The notes under the pieces were generated by a model. The model saw only the letters and a list, made by a program, of their open reading frames with translations, was not told where the DNA came from and ran no database searches. DNA of 64,000 nt. Origin: Rheinheimera maricola (GTDB lineage Bacteria; Pseudomonadota; Gammaproteobacteria; Enterobacterales; Alteromonadaceae). The translations under genes and the position numbers were made by a program. The stretch is from assembly GCF_016918075.2 (NCBI RefSeq), contig NZ_JAERPS020000002.1, positions 612,925-676,924 on the forward strand, written 5' to 3'. Below, piece after piece: positions 46,177-55,941 of the stretch. Each line of letters opens with the position of its first letter. Position 1 is the stretch's first letter.

Positions 46177-47496
46177 TTACTCAGCTTTCTTTAAGGGTTT
46201 CTTTAAAGGTTCGATGGTGGGGATCAATATCCACACAGCGGCAACTGCAGTAATCGCCAGCACAGCACCTATCACGAACGCCGGTGTATAATTTCCGTCA
46301 GCGGTGAGGTAAGGAACCAAAGAAGTCAGCCCCACTGCGCCTAATTTAGCAGCCATGCCAGAGAATCCTGCCAGGGTACCCACTGCACTCTTGCTAAAGA
46401 GATCGCTGGGAAGCGTTTGCACGTTGCCAATAGCCGTTTGAAAACCAAATAAAATAACGGCCATAATTAACACGGCAACTACTGGCGCTCCGGGGTTAGC
46501 CATTGCAAGTAATGATGGCAACATAATAAAGCAGCCTAAGGTGATGGTAAGTTTACGGGTTTTATCTGCGCTCCACCCCGCGTTCAGCCTGTTCTGGGCT
46601 AGCAGGCCACCAAACCAGGCACCAAGCATAGCGCCCACATAAGGCACCCAGCCATAGATACCTATAGCCTGAACATCCATACCGTAAACTTCATTCAGGT
46701 AAATAGGGATCCAGAAAACAAATAACCACCAAATCGGATCGATGGCGGCAGAGGCAATAATCACCCCCCAGCTTTGCTTGCGGGAAAGCAGCTCTCTGGT
46801 AGTAGGATTATATTCCGCCTCTTCTGGCAAAGACGCCTGCTCCGGCGTTAGTTTGCGTTTTTGACCGGTGAGGATATATTCGCGTTCTTCTTCAGTAATC
46901 CATGAGTGCATGGCAGGTGGCGCCTTAACCAAAATCAGCCATGGAATCAGCCAGAGAAAACCCACCAGACCGATAATGATAAAGACCATTTGCCAACTGA
47001 AATAAACGGTAAGAAACGCAATCAATGGGATAGAGACAATGCCACCAATGGCAGCACCTGAGTTAAAAATCCCCTGAGCTAATGCGCGCTCCTTGATCGG
47101 AAACCACTCGGCATTACCCTTGGTTGCACCTGGCCAGTTACCCGCCTCCGCAACCCCAAGAATCGCCCTGAAAATACTGAAGCTAAGCAAGCCTTGCGCA
47201 AATGCATGAGCAATGGTGGCCAATGACCATACACCGATGGAGAGGACGAAACCGATCCGTGTTCCCACCCAGTCAAAAATCTTGCCGAAGATCGCCTGAC
47301 CAAAGGCATAGGCGAAAACGAACACCACAGAGATGTTTGCATAAATTTGTTTGCGTTCCAGCGCCGATTTGTCAGGAAATAGATCTTCTACAATAGCAGG
47401 CCAGAGTACACTGAGTGATTGGCGGTCAATGTAGTTGATGATGGTCGCCAGCGCGATCAACATCACTACCCACCAGCGTAAACCTTTAATTTTCAT
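46177..47496 (-). CDS. MFS transporter, hexuronate/DEH uptake
   Basis: This 439-residue inner-membrane carrier has twelve helices and belongs to the anion:cation symporter group (ExuT-like). Typical parts are INYIDRQSLSVLWPAI, GWVGTRIGFVLSIGVW, the loop motif EAGNWPGATKGNAEWFP and the central loop about 200-240. Its start overlaps the stop of kdgF by 4 bp. In this operon the likely substrate is 4-deoxy-5-hexoseulose uronate (DEH), or small alginate products, made in the periplasm by the PL17 and PL6 lyases. Substrate choice is by context. Confidence 0.88.
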   Translation of the reverse strand: MKIKGLRWWVVMLIALATIINYIDRQSLSVLWPAIVEDLFPDKSALERKQIYANISVVFVFAYAFGQAIFGKIFDWVGTRIGFVLSIGVWSLATIAHAFAQGLLSFSIFRAILGVAEAGNWPGATKGNAEWFPIKERALAQGIFNSGAAIGGIVSIPLIAFLTVYFSWQMVFIIIGLVGFLWLIPWLILVKAPPAMHSWITEEEREYILTGQKRKLTPEQASLPEEAEYNPTTRELLSRKQSWGVIIASAAIDPIWWLFVFWIPIYLNEVYGMDVQAIGIYGWVPYVGAMLGAWFGGLLAQNRLNAGWSADKTRKLTITLGCFIMLPSLLAMANPGAPVVAVLIMAVILFGFQTAIGNVQTLPSDLFSKSAVGTLAGFSGMAAKLGAVGLTSLVPYLTADGNYTPAFVIGAVLAITAVAAVWILIPTIEPLKKPLKKAE

Positions 47497-47843
47497 GATA
47501 AGTCCTCAAGAAAGTCTTCTCTGGGAGGGCTGAAGGTGTCAATCAGGATACCGCCGGTCGGACACACTGCACCGTGCTCCACAAAGGGAGGGATCAGGCA
47601 ACTGTCGCCGGGTTTCATCACTGTGATTTCCCCACCGATATTGAAGTGAAATTCGCCTTCTTCCACATAGGTCACCTGTGAATGACGATGTTTGTGTACA
47701 TAGCCTTCAGCCCCCTTGGCAAACCAGACTTTGACCATCATTAGTTCTTGGTTATAACCCAGCATCTGACGTTTTAAGCCACCACCCACATCTTCAATCT
47801 CAGCTTCAGCTCCAGAGATAAAATGGTTACTTTGCTTACTCAT
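47493..47843 (-). CDS. kdgF: KdgF-type cupin, unsaturated uronate ring-opening enzyme
   Basis: This 116-residue single cupin converts unsaturated monouronates (from alginate or pectin) to the linear ketone DEH. Candidate metal ligands are H50, H52, H54 and Q56 in VHKHRHSQVTYVEEGEF, and H90 in PPFVEHGA. The protein is cytoplasmic, with no signal. It sits between the PL17 gene (6 bp) and the MFS transporter gene (4-bp overlap), exactly where the step is needed before the reductase. Confidence 0.92.
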   Translation of the reverse strand: MSKQSNHFISGAEAEIEDVGGGLKRQMLGYNQELMMVKVWFAKGAEGYVHKHRHSQVTYVEEGEFHFNIGGEITVMKPGDSCLIPPFVEHGAVCPTGGILIDTFSPPREDFLEDLS

Positions 47844-47848
47844 ATGAC

Positions 47849-50062
47849 TTACTCCTCATCATCGTTTAGTGCAAAAACAGCCAGTCGGCGGTTAATGGAA
47901 AACGATCGGTCTTGATATTGAAAATCTTGCTTGATTGAACCCTCTGCGGCTTGGTTTATAGCAATCAAATATGGCAAACCCGCAATAGTGATATCTACCA
48001 ACAGCACTTCACCTTGTTGGCTATAGCCAAGCTCAGTTACCTGACTCTCTGCTTCCAGCGTGTATTCTTTGCCAGGATTGTATTCGCCGTGGGGTTCAAG
48101 GATAGAAATAAACCGGTGTTGCTTGTTGTTCTTTACTCTACGGACGAAAGCCTGTTCATTGCGTAAATTAAAGTTTGGATCGCTGGCACCTAACTGGGTG
48201 AACAGAAACTCCTCCTGGCCATTGACCAAACTGGTATGGGTGTAGAAGCGACCGTTTTCATTCAACCAGGAAACCTTCGCCAGGCCCTGCTTGGGTAAAC
48301 CACGGCCTTTAAGCCAGAGATGTTGATAGCCATTTTTAGCGCCCAGAGCCGACAGCTGACCAGTATTAACCGCCAAGCTAAAGTTGGTGTCGATAAGCTG
48401 GCCCAAATAATGTAACGGCAGATCCAGTTGATGCGCTTTGGATGAGACAACATCGAACAGATCCAGCACTATGGTTTTTTCAAGCTCCGCCAGATTAACC
48501 AGAGCCATGGTGCGTTTTAGCTCAACACCCTGGTAAGCCGTATCAATTTTCGCACTGGACACAGTGCCGAGCTCACTGGTCTCAAAGAAATGAAGTACAG
48601 GGGCATTTGCGTTACCTACCTCAACGTCACCGTTAAAGTGGCTGGTTTCATCCACGACCACCGTATTGTGGGCAACCGTTTGTTTAGCGTAACTCTCGTT
48701 TTCAGGCAGATAGCGGCCACCAAATTTGGCCTCAACATTAAGGAAACGCGCCGCACCATAATCAGACACAATTTCCTCGCCCTGGTCATAAAACTGCCAG
48801 GTGAGCTTGTCAAAGTGCCCATGGCCCAAGCCCTGGGCTGCAGGTTTAAACAGCACGGCCTGATCGCCCGCCAGCTGGCTGCGCATAATTACCAGCGCCC
48901 CTTGCTTACCATCACTGCCATCGCCAAAGGCAACAGAGTTAAATTGATAAGATGCGGCCAGCCCTTTGTCCAAAGCCTGCGCTACCTTTAAGCCATCGCC
49001 GGAAAGTATGATCTGGTCTTGTTGTTTAGCGATATCCAGATAACCAGGCGCCTGCGTGAGGCTGTATGCCAGAGCCACGCCATGCACCAACTCGATAGTG
49101 TCGATACCCTTACTTTTTATCGCATCGTTGATGGGGAAGAACAGCCCGTCATAACTCAACTGAATAGTGGTATCTATGGCTTTTAATACAATTCCGTCCC
49201 GGTACTGAAAAATCTTTCTTTGCGGCTCGTTATTCTCAATCGCTTTGGCAAAGGTAACAAAAGGTAATAGCGCATACCGCTGATAATAAGGCCCTTCATT
49301 GTAATAACCCTGCGGCGAGAACAATTCATCCAGTTGCTTTAAAAAACCGCCTTTGCCTGATTTCTCCAGGTCGTAAAGCGCTTTTTCAACCCACTCCGGC
49401 TCGTTCATCACATAACCGGCCATACCGACCCCGGCTGTGGCCCAGGTACCATGGTTATGCACTTTGTTAAACGTAGAGGGTTGGCCTTCTGACAAAAACA
49501 GCGCCACAGGCTTTAGCAGCTTTGTTTCGATGCTAGCAATGTCTTGGACGCTTAGCGCAGCGTAAATTAAATCGTAAGCTTGGATGGTATAGACCAACCA
49601 CACGGCCTCATTTAAGCTTTGCCAAAAAAACTTGCCAGGATTTTGTGACTCCACTTTGCGTGCCGGGTGCAGACCCAGTGTCGGGTACAACTGTGCATAA
49701 GCCAACAACATGTCCCGTACATACTCTGCATAAGCTTTATCTTGGCTAAGCTGATAAATAATGCCGGCGTTGTACATCAGCTGATAATTATTCTTATGCT
49801 GCTCATGGGTATAGCCCCCGCCACCGTCCTTGGGTACAGGAACAATGATGGGTTGGGCCACTTGCAAGTCGACCTGAGCTTTCAGATCGCTATATGCTTT
49901 GGAGAATTGCCCCGGCTTAGTGATGGCCTTGCGCATTTCGAGCACATCGGCTGCTGTAATAACCAAATTAGGATGAGCCGCCTGCGCACCAAATGGCAGT
50001 AAGATGACAAAGGTAACCAGTATCAGCGATTTTACTTTTGACCGGAATATTGCAATGTTCAA
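47849..50062 (-). CDS. Oligoalginate lyase, PL17 family
   Basis: This 737-residue exo-lyase releases unsaturated monouronate from alginate oligomers. After a signal peptide (FVILLPFGAQAA) comes an alpha/alpha-barrel (about 30-370) with catalytic candidates in KVHNHGTWATAGVGMAGY (Asn-His) and GYYNEGPYYQRYALLPF (Tyr). A heparinase II/III-like beta-sandwich follows (about 385-720), with GLGHGHFDKLTWQFYDQG and VAHNTVVVD. The start is TTG at 50062, with GAGAAGAGG overlapping the PL6 stop, so translation is coupled. It is periplasmic or surface-exposed. Confidence 0.92.
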   Translation of the reverse strand: MNIAIFRSKVKSLILVTFVILLPFGAQAAHPNLVITAADVLEMRKAITKPGQFSKAYSDLKAQVDLQVAQPIIVPVPKDGGGGYTHEQHKNNYQLMYNAGIIYQLSQDKAYAEYVRDMLLAYAQLYPTLGLHPARKVESQNPGKFFWQSLNEAVWLVYTIQAYDLIYAALSVQDIASIETKLLKPVALFLSEGQPSTFNKVHNHGTWATAGVGMAGYVMNEPEWVEKALYDLEKSGKGGFLKQLDELFSPQGYYNEGPYYQRYALLPFVTFAKAIENNEPQRKIFQYRDGIVLKAIDTTIQLSYDGLFFPINDAIKSKGIDTIELVHGVALAYSLTQAPGYLDIAKQQDQIILSGDGLKVAQALDKGLAASYQFNSVAFGDGSDGKQGALVIMRSQLAGDQAVLFKPAAQGLGHGHFDKLTWQFYDQGEEIVSDYGAARFLNVEAKFGGRYLPENESYAKQTVAHNTVVVDETSHFNGDVEVGNANAPVLHFFETSELGTVSSAKIDTAYQGVELKRTMALVNLAELEKTIVLDLFDVVSSKAHQLDLPLHYLGQLIDTNFSLAVNTGQLSALGAKNGYQHLWLKGRGLPKQGLAKVSWLNENGRFYTHTSLVNGQEEFLFTQLGASDPNFNLRNEQAFVRRVKNNKQHRFISILEPHGEYNPGKEYTLEAESQVTELGYSQQGEVLLVDITIAGLPYLIAINQAAEGSIKQDFQYQDRSFSINRRLAVFALNDDEE

Positions 50063-50068
50063 CTGCGG

Positions 50069-52339
50069 TTACCTCTTCTCAGTATTTACTGTTTTGTTAT
50101 CATCAACGACTGCGGTATGCGGCCCGTCAACTCTGAGCTCCGTCACGCTGGGTGCCGGGGTCGCGTCAAAAAGATTGCCCTTAATCACCGTTACCGGCTC
50201 ACCTACCGTATGCTCAACTGTTATTGGCGCAGAATTGACCAGAGTGTTTTGCAAAATGTCGGCAATCTGCACGCCGTGCAAATGGAGACTGGATTTATTC
50301 TTGTTGCGCGAGCCATAACCAACTTTGTTTAACGTGTTGTTTGTCATCAACAAAAGCGGTCCGAAGGTACTTTCATCGGTGCCACCACGATAAAGTTTCA
50401 CCACAGCACCCTGCACATTGTTAAAGGTATTGTCTTTAAGCGTGACATACTCGGCGTTATAAATGCCCAAATCTTCAATTTCAGTATTCAGACGCAGAAT
50501 GTCGCCAGTGACATTTTCGAACGTGTTACCCATAAGGGTTAACTCATCGGCAAAAGCGCCCTTGCCCGTGGCGAAGAAATCGAACGTATGGTTGATATCC
50601 AGCTGCAGAACGTGTGAATTCAGCATTACAAAGCGGTAGTTCTCCACCATGCCCCATTTTTGCGTGCGAACCACAGTATTGCCCGCCGAATCAGGACTTT
50701 GTGCCCCTGAGATAGTTAAGCCCTCGAGTTTCAAACTGCCGCCATCATGGATTTCAAATAAGGTCGAACGCTCAAAGGTCAACTTGGCCTGGCCTTGCTG
50801 TGCCGCTTTTAACGTTAGGGTTTTATCAATCTTTACCAGTGTCGAGATTTCATACAGGCCATTAGCCAGCACAATAACGTCGCCTTCACCTGCATTTTTT
50901 ATTGCCGCTAACAACGCCTCTGCGCCCTTTTCAACCCGATGTGTTTGACCTGAATCGAATGCGGTTACTGCAGGCAATTTCGGATACCAATTGACACCCG
51001 TGTCTTGTTTGGCCAGTACTTTCAAGTCGCGCTTGGCACCAGCACTTAGCTTATCAATCGCGGGATACAGCAGGCCGTTTTCAGCTTTTTCAAGGACAAG
51101 CTCCTGATGCTTAACACCGTAAGCCAGTGCTTCAGGCACCACAGTATTGGCAAGGTTGCCGGAGAGCTTTATACCGCTAACATCATCAAACAGGCTGAAG
51201 GGTTGCTGTTTATTGGTATTGATTATCAGGTTATCTTTCATCACTGAGTTAATGGGCACTGCTGTGCGCTCTGCATCGCTACCGGCCGCCAGGTGGATAT
51301 GGTCGACGTCAATAAAACTGTTGTTGACGATAAGGGCGTTTTCTACCTGATGATAGCGGTTGATTGACGAGTTAGGGACGCCATTTAACACCGTAAAGCC
51401 ACTACCAAAGCGATACCCTTTCAAGCCTTGTAAATAATTATTGCGAACCACCTGATCTTTGTTGATAACACGTATGCCACCGGTGTGATCCACGCCATTA
51501 CCGAAAAATATGTTCTGCTCGACGATATTACCGTTGCCATGGCGCAGGGTCAGCGTGCCGCGGGCTTCAAAGAACACGTTACCACGCAGGGTATTTTTGC
51601 CGGACTTTATCGAGATAATTTCTACTTCACCGTTAGTGTGTTCGAAGTAGTTGTTTTCAACCAAGGTATAAGAATCAGTAAGCGAATAATGGCTGGTGCC
51701 GATGCGCAGTGTTTCGCCACCATTAGAGCCAAAGGTTGGGCGATAACCAAAGTAGTTATGATCAAGCTGGTGATGGTTTTGCTGACTGCTTTCGCTATTC
51801 AACCTGACAGCAATGGTGACGCCTCTATTACGCTTACCGACGAAATGACTGTGGTCTAAACGGTTATGTTGTCCATACAACGCTACCCAATAATCCGATT
51901 CTTCTTTATCCGGATTGTTATAGTTATCGATGACTACTTCCGTCACCCTTGAGTGGAAGGCTAGCTCTTTACTATTTTTGCGAAATTCAATAACTGCACT
52001 ACTGGGGGTATAGCCGTTTTTAAACACCAAGCCTGAAACGTGAAGATACTGACCGGCCAACCTGAGATTAGACAGGCCTGAAAGTATCACCTGCCCCTTG
52101 GTTTCTGCCGTCAACGTTATGGGTGCATCAGCCCGGCCCTGCCCTTCCAGCACTATCTCAAAGTCTGTCCAAACGGCATTTTTCAAGATGATCTTGTCAC
52201 CTGCGACCAGTTTCGATGCAATCGCTTTGTAGTCGTCTTTGCTCGCTACAAAATATTCAGTAGCGAGTGCAGTAACTGACACCGGAAGCAATATCAGAGC
52301 CAGGCAAAGGTTTAGCAGATAATCTTTGAATAAACGCAT
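50069..52339 (-). CDS. Alginate lyase, PL6 family (chondroitinase-B-like)
   Basis: This 756-residue protein has a signal peptide (ILLPVSVTALA) and two right-handed beta-helix regions: about 25-400 (catalytic) and 450-750 (second domain, as in two-domain PL6 enzymes). Catalytic-type stretches are SNGGETLRIGTS, VEIISIKSGKNTLRGN (candidate Lys) and GTLTLRHGNGNIVEQN (candidate Arg). It would release short oligosaccharides or monomers from alginate. It is the second gene of the operon, 129 bp after the dehydrogenase, and 6 bp before the PL17 gene. Confidence 0.92.
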   Translation of the reverse strand: MRLFKDYLLNLCLALILLPVSVTALATEYFVASKDDYKAIASKLVAGDKIILKNAVWTDFEIVLEGQGRADAPITLTAETKGQVILSGLSNLRLAGQYLHVSGLVFKNGYTPSSAVIEFRKNSKELAFHSRVTEVVIDNYNNPDKEESDYWVALYGQHNRLDHSHFVGKRNRGVTIAVRLNSESSQQNHHQLDHNYFGYRPTFGSNGGETLRIGTSHYSLTDSYTLVENNYFEHTNGEVEIISIKSGKNTLRGNVFFEARGTLTLRHGNGNIVEQNIFFGNGVDHTGGIRVINKDQVVRNNYLQGLKGYRFGSGFTVLNGVPNSSINRYHQVENALIVNNSFIDVDHIHLAAGSDAERTAVPINSVMKDNLIINTNKQQPFSLFDDVSGIKLSGNLANTVVPEALAYGVKHQELVLEKAENGLLYPAIDKLSAGAKRDLKVLAKQDTGVNWYPKLPAVTAFDSGQTHRVEKGAEALLAAIKNAGEGDVIVLANGLYEISTLVKIDKTLTLKAAQQGQAKLTFERSTLFEIHDGGSLKLEGLTISGAQSPDSAGNTVVRTQKWGMVENYRFVMLNSHVLQLDINHTFDFFATGKGAFADELTLMGNTFENVTGDILRLNTEIEDLGIYNAEYVTLKDNTFNNVQGAVVKLYRGGTDESTFGPLLLMTNNTLNKVGYGSRNKNKSSLHLHGVQIADILQNTLVNSAPITVEHTVGEPVTVIKGNLFDATPAPSVTELRVDGPHTAVVDDNKTVNTEKR

Positions 52340-52468
52340 TATGGTTTTTTACCTCAATACTGAGATTCGCTTCATTGCTGTCGGGCACGAAGTGAGAGGG
52401 TTAGTTCCTGCGCTAACAAGCTCCATCTCATTAGCACCTGATCCACAGTCGACTTTTCGCCAACCACT

Positions 52469-53347
52469 CTATTTGCCAAGCGTGCGGTAATAATCGAAGA
52501 TCTCCGGCACGTTGCCGTTGCCCATGCCGGCATCGAATGCGGCTTGCAAATCAGCAGATGATCCCCTGGCAATCTTTGACTCAGAGCCAAGGTCTTCAAC
52601 CATTTTCAGGAAATAGCCCAGGTCTTTGTTAGCATTTGCCAGTGAGAACCCGAGGTCACTGACATTGTCCACTGCATAGTGCTTACAGAACTTCATAAAA
52701 GGCGAACTGGAAGGTCCGGTCGACATAATGTCGAACAGTTGTTGCCGATCAACACCGGCACGATCAGCGATGGCAAATGCCTGAGACATAGCACAAACGG
52801 TCGTCATACCAACGAAGTTGTTGATAAGCTTTGTGGTGTGCCCCGCACCCAACCCGCCAAGGTAAAACACGTTTTCACCTTGATCTTGCAGCACGGGCTT
52901 CACTTTGTTGAATGTCTCCGTATCACCGGCAGCCATAATATTCAGTAATCCATCTTTTGCATGTGCCGGTGTACGACCCAGCGGGGCGTCGATCATTCCA
53001 GCACCTTTCTTCGCCAGGTCAGCACCAATTTTGTGCGTTGATGTCGGAATAGAGGTACCAAAGTCCACCAGCACCGCGCCTGCTTTGATACCAGCAAGAA
53101 TTCCGTCTTCACCGTAAACCACTTTTTCAACAATAGCAGAGGTGGTTAGACAGAGCATGACGATATCAACAGATGCTGCCAGTTCCTTTGCCGAGCTTGC
53201 AGTAGATGCCCCCCTGGCAACACAGGTCGCAACTGCATCTTTGTTAAGATCCATTACAGTCAGCTTATAGCCTTTCTTCTGTAGATTTTCGACCATGTTG
53301 CCGCCCATAAGGCCGAGGCCGATGAAACCGATCGCTGGTTTTGACAT
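52469..53347 (-). CDS. Beta-hydroxyacid dehydrogenase, probable DEH reductase
   Basis: This 292-residue NAD(P)-dependent enzyme belongs to the 3-hydroxyisobutyrate/tartronate-semialdehyde dehydrogenase family. Visible features are the Rossmann motif GFIGLGLMGGNMVENL, the substrate-binding DAPLGRTPAHAKDG and the catalytic lysine in HTTKLINNF. Reductases of this family convert DEH to KDG in Vibrio alginate pathways, and its place at the head of the alginate operon points to that job. Garrate/tartronate-type activity is the alternative. A copy of the operator motif lies about 190 bp upstream (53541-53554). Confidence 0.87.
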   Translation of the reverse strand: MSKPAIGFIGLGLMGGNMVENLQKKGYKLTVMDLNKDAVATCVARGASTASSAKELAASVDIVMLCLTTSAIVEKVVYGEDGILAGIKAGAVLVDFGTSIPTSTHKIGADLAKKGAGMIDAPLGRTPAHAKDGLLNIMAAGDTETFNKVKPVLQDQGENVFYLGGLGAGHTTKLINNFVGMTTVCAMSQAFAIADRAGVDRQQLFDIMSTGPSSSPFMKFCKHYAVDNVSDLGFSLANANKDLGYFLKMVEDLGSESKIARGSSADLQAAFDAGMGNGNVPEIFDYYRTLGK

Positions 53348-53979
53348 TATTCACCCCTAATTTTGTGCTGCACTGACAATGGTGCGAAGAAACGTTTGTA
53401 CACCACACCGCCATGTGTTGTTGCATTGTTGCAACGAGTAAATGCTGTTGTAGAACCGAATAGGTACCGGCCGCAAATTGCTTGACCAAAGCCATAAACT
53501 GACCACTCAGCATGACAGCAAAACTATTAACTTATTGCCAATTTGTCAACCAATATTTTGACGGCATTTTAGTGAAAGAGCTTAAAGATAGCTTACCAAA
53601 AGTAAGTAGGATTGAAATGCTGCTCCCCAATAACTGTCCGACTAAACCCCAAAAAGCGTATACATCGCCCATCAACCAGTTGTTATAAAAGGAAGTTTAG
53701 ATATGTTGCTTCAAGTCGTGAGATAGAGGGAAAGGTAGCAATAGAAACCAAGCAATCCGGCCAGAATAAACCTTGTGGTAATAACTAAAATAAAATATTG
53801 GTAAGATATCAACTGAAGCTTGGCAACCACTTGAAAGCTTACTCAACCCATATAAGGTGGTATTTTTAGTAGTGCATGGTGAACATTGTTAAATTCGGGT
53901 GCAGAAGTAGCTGACTTGTCGTTAATACCCCAAGTCTGCTACTAAATGCAGATGGAATTAGGCGAAATTTGAGGGCTGT
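53348..53979. other. Intergenic region between alginate and arsenic operons
   Basis: This 632-bp stretch has no supported gene. ATTTGTCAACCAAT at 53541-53554 matches the operator motif of the locus with one changed half-site base. A lone ATTGGTAA lies at 53797-53804, followed by GATATC. The rest is AT-rich and unassigned. It marks the boundary between two accessory blocks. Confidence 0.5.
53541..53554. promoter_or_regulatory. GntR-type operator upstream of the alginate operon
   Basis: ATTTGTCAACCAAT fits ATTGGTNNACCAAT with one mismatch and lies about 195 bp before the dehydrogenase start, a plausible control site for the operon from 53347 to 43507. Confidence 0.55.
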
Positions 53980-54345
53980 TTAATTAAATTCTTTGTCATA
54001 GAGAAGAACAAACATTTTCAGCCTGTCAGCCAATTCGTGAATGGTCGTATCAAAAGCTTTGATTGTCTTGCCAGCTTTAGGATCAGGGAAATCCCAACTT
54101 AAAATATGCGTGGCAGTTAAGCCCTGAGCACACTCCTGTTTAGCTTTGTCACAAAGAATTATAGCGTAATCGATTTCAGTATTTCCTAAAGCGGCAAATG
54201 ACTTTGAGCTGAGACCTTCTGTTTTAAAACCATGCTGTTGCAGCGCATTTATAGCACGCTCATCAGGTTCAGTTGGCGCTGTCCCTACACTGAATACATT
54301 AAAGCGGTCGTTGTACTTTTGACAGGCAATGGCTTCTGCCATCAA
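53980..54345 (-). CDS. ArsC-like protein lacking the catalytic cysteine loop
   Basis: This 121-residue protein matches low-molecular-weight phosphatase-type arsenate reductases from MAEAIACQKYNDRFNVFSVGTAPTEPDERA onward, including the IILCDKAKQEC segment that holds the redox cysteines. The N-terminal CxxxxxR loop is missing. Upstream codons in the same frame read LPVDYSARSLMAEA, aligning with [14 protein letters not shown] of the intact ArsC at 55942, but with Pro in place of the nucleophilic Cys and no start codon. It is either a decayed gene or one recruited for another role. It sits 16 bp after the phosphatase gene. Confidence 0.6.
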   Translation of the reverse strand: MMAEAIACQKYNDRFNVFSVGTAPTEPDERAINALQQHGFKTEGLSSKSFAALGNTEIDYAIILCDKAKQECAQGLTATHILSWDFPDPKAGKTIKAFDTTIHELADRLKMFVLLYDKEFN

Positions 54346-54361
54346 TGAACGGGCTGAATAA

Positions 54362-54850
54362 TCAACCGGTAAATTTTGCGAAATAGCTTTGATGCACCGG
54401 ATGGAGCAACGCCTTAGGTCGAAGCTGTTGCACTAAAGCTTGCGCTTCGGTTTTGCTGTAACCAAGCTGCGTCATTAATATTGCCGCCATTAGCCCGGTA
54501 CGGCCAGAGCCGCCCTTGCAGTGAATAGCCACTTTCTTACCTGCTTGCAGCAAAGCCAGTATCGACGCTTTATAGTCGGCAAATGCCGCTTCAAATGCCT
54601 GCTCTGGCGCACAATCATCCTCTATCGGTAACTGATACCATGCTAAGCCTAGCTCTTTACAGATAGCGTCAATGCGCGCTGCGTCATTTTGCTCTAGTTC
54701 ATGTGTTGGCATCAGTGTAATGACGGCTGCCGCGCCAGCAGCTTTAAGCTGACCAATGCTGTCAAACAGACTTACGCCTTTGGTGCCCGGACAAGGTGTG
54801 AACATCAGCGTGCCAGTGCTTAGCTCCAGATAATCAAATGGGTGATGCAT
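54362..54850 (-). CDS. Dual-specificity/tyrosine phosphatase family protein
   Basis: This 162-residue cytosolic phosphatase has the P-loop IHCKGGSGRTGLMAAIL (C-x5-R), with the general-acid aspartate probably in the PIEDDCAPEQAF region. It resembles kinase-interacting/cyclin-dependent-kinase-inhibitor-3-like phosphatases often linked with arsenic operons. It follows acr3 by 27 bp and precedes the ArsC-like gene. It may act on phosphoprotein or an arsenate-ester intermediate; this is inference from context. Confidence 0.8.
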   Translation of the reverse strand: MHHPFDYLELSTGTLMFTPCPGTKGVSLFDSIGQLKAAGAAAVITLMPTHELEQNDAARIDAICKELGLAWYQLPIEDDCAPEQAFEAAFADYKASILALLQAGKKVAIHCKGGSGRTGLMAAILMTQLGYSKTEAQALVQQLRPKALLHPVHQSYFAKFTG

Positions 54851-54877
54851 AATATTTCCCTAGTCAGTTAAAAAGCG

Positions 54878-55894
54878 TCAGTTAAACCAGTGCCGGGTTC
54901 GATTAGCAAACCACACCAGCGACAACATCACCGGCACTTCAACCAGCACACCGACCACCGTTGCCAGTGCAGCGCCGCTGTTTAAACCAAACAGCGCTAT
55001 GGCAACTGCCACGGCCAGTTCAAAAAAGTTAGAGGTGCTAATCATGCAAGCCGGTGCTGCAACGTTGTGCGGTAAGCGCATCTTCTTCGCTACAGCATAG
55101 GTAACAGCAAAAATGCCATAAGTTTGAATAAGTAGCGGTATAGCGATAAGCAGAATAACCAGCGGCTTGGCGACTATGGTTTGCGCCTGAAAACCAAACA
55201 GCAGCACAACCGTCGCCAATAAACCAATGACCGACCACGGTTTAACCTTAACTAAAAAAGTTGTAACACGCTGCTCTGTGCCGCCTTTATTAAGTTGTTT
55301 GCGCGTAGCTACACCAGCAATGAGTGGCAACAGCACATATAACAGTACTGACAATAAAAGTGTTTGCCACGGAATAACAATATCGCTTACGCCCAACAGC
55401 AATGCGGCGATGGGGGCAAAAGCAAAAATCATAATGATGTCATTCACAGACACCTGAACCAGTGTGTAATTGGCATCACCTTTTGTCAGTTGGCTCCAGA
55501 CAAACACCATTGCTGTACAGGGCGCAACGCCGAGTAAAATCATACCGGCGATGTATTCATTGGCACTTTGTGGATCAACCCAGCCGGCGAAGAACACCTT
55601 AAAAAACAGCCAACCCAGTGCGGCCATGGTAAAAGGCTTCACTAACCAGTTCATCACCAGGGTAAGCACGATGCCCTTGGGCTTTTTGCCTACGTCTTTA
55701 ATTGCGCCGAAGTCTATCTGCACCATCATTGGATAAATCATTAACCAAATAAGCAATGCCACCACTAAGTTAATCTGGCCGTATTCAATCGCCGCTATCG
55801 CATGAAACAGCCCCGGCATCAGGTTGCCCAGCACAACACCGGCAGCAATACTTAGCGCAACCCAAACTGATAAATAACGCTCAAATATACCCAT
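54878..55894 (-). CDS. acr3: Arsenite efflux transporter, ACR3 family
   Basis: This 338-residue inner-membrane protein has ten helices and exports arsenite. ACR3 signatures are [19 protein letters not shown] and [24 protein letters not shown], the latter holding the conserved cysteine needed for transport, and [12 protein letters not shown] in the second half. It lies 47 bp downstream of arsC within the ars operon. This is an ACR3-type carrier, not the unrelated E. coli ArsB type. Confidence 0.95.
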   Translation of the reverse strand: MGIFERYLSVWVALSIAAGVVLGNLMPGLFHAIAAIEYGQINLVVALLIWLMIYPMMVQIDFGAIKDVGKKPKGIVLTLVMNWLVKPFTMAALGWLFFKVFFAGWVDPQSANEYIAGMILLGVAPCTAMVFVWSQLTKGDANYTLVQVSVNDIIMIFAFAPIAALLLGVSDIVIPWQTLLLSVLLYVLLPLIAGVATRKQLNKGGTEQRVTTFLVKVKPWSVIGLLATVVLLFGFQAQTIVAKPLVILLIAIPLLIQTYGIFAVTYAVAKKMRLPHNVAAPACMISTSNFFELAVAVAIALFGLNSGAALATVVGVLVEVPVMLSLVWFANRTRHWFN

Positions 55895-55941
55895 ATATAA
55901 CGCAATACCTTAAGTACATAATCTTATTAAAAAACAAAAAG

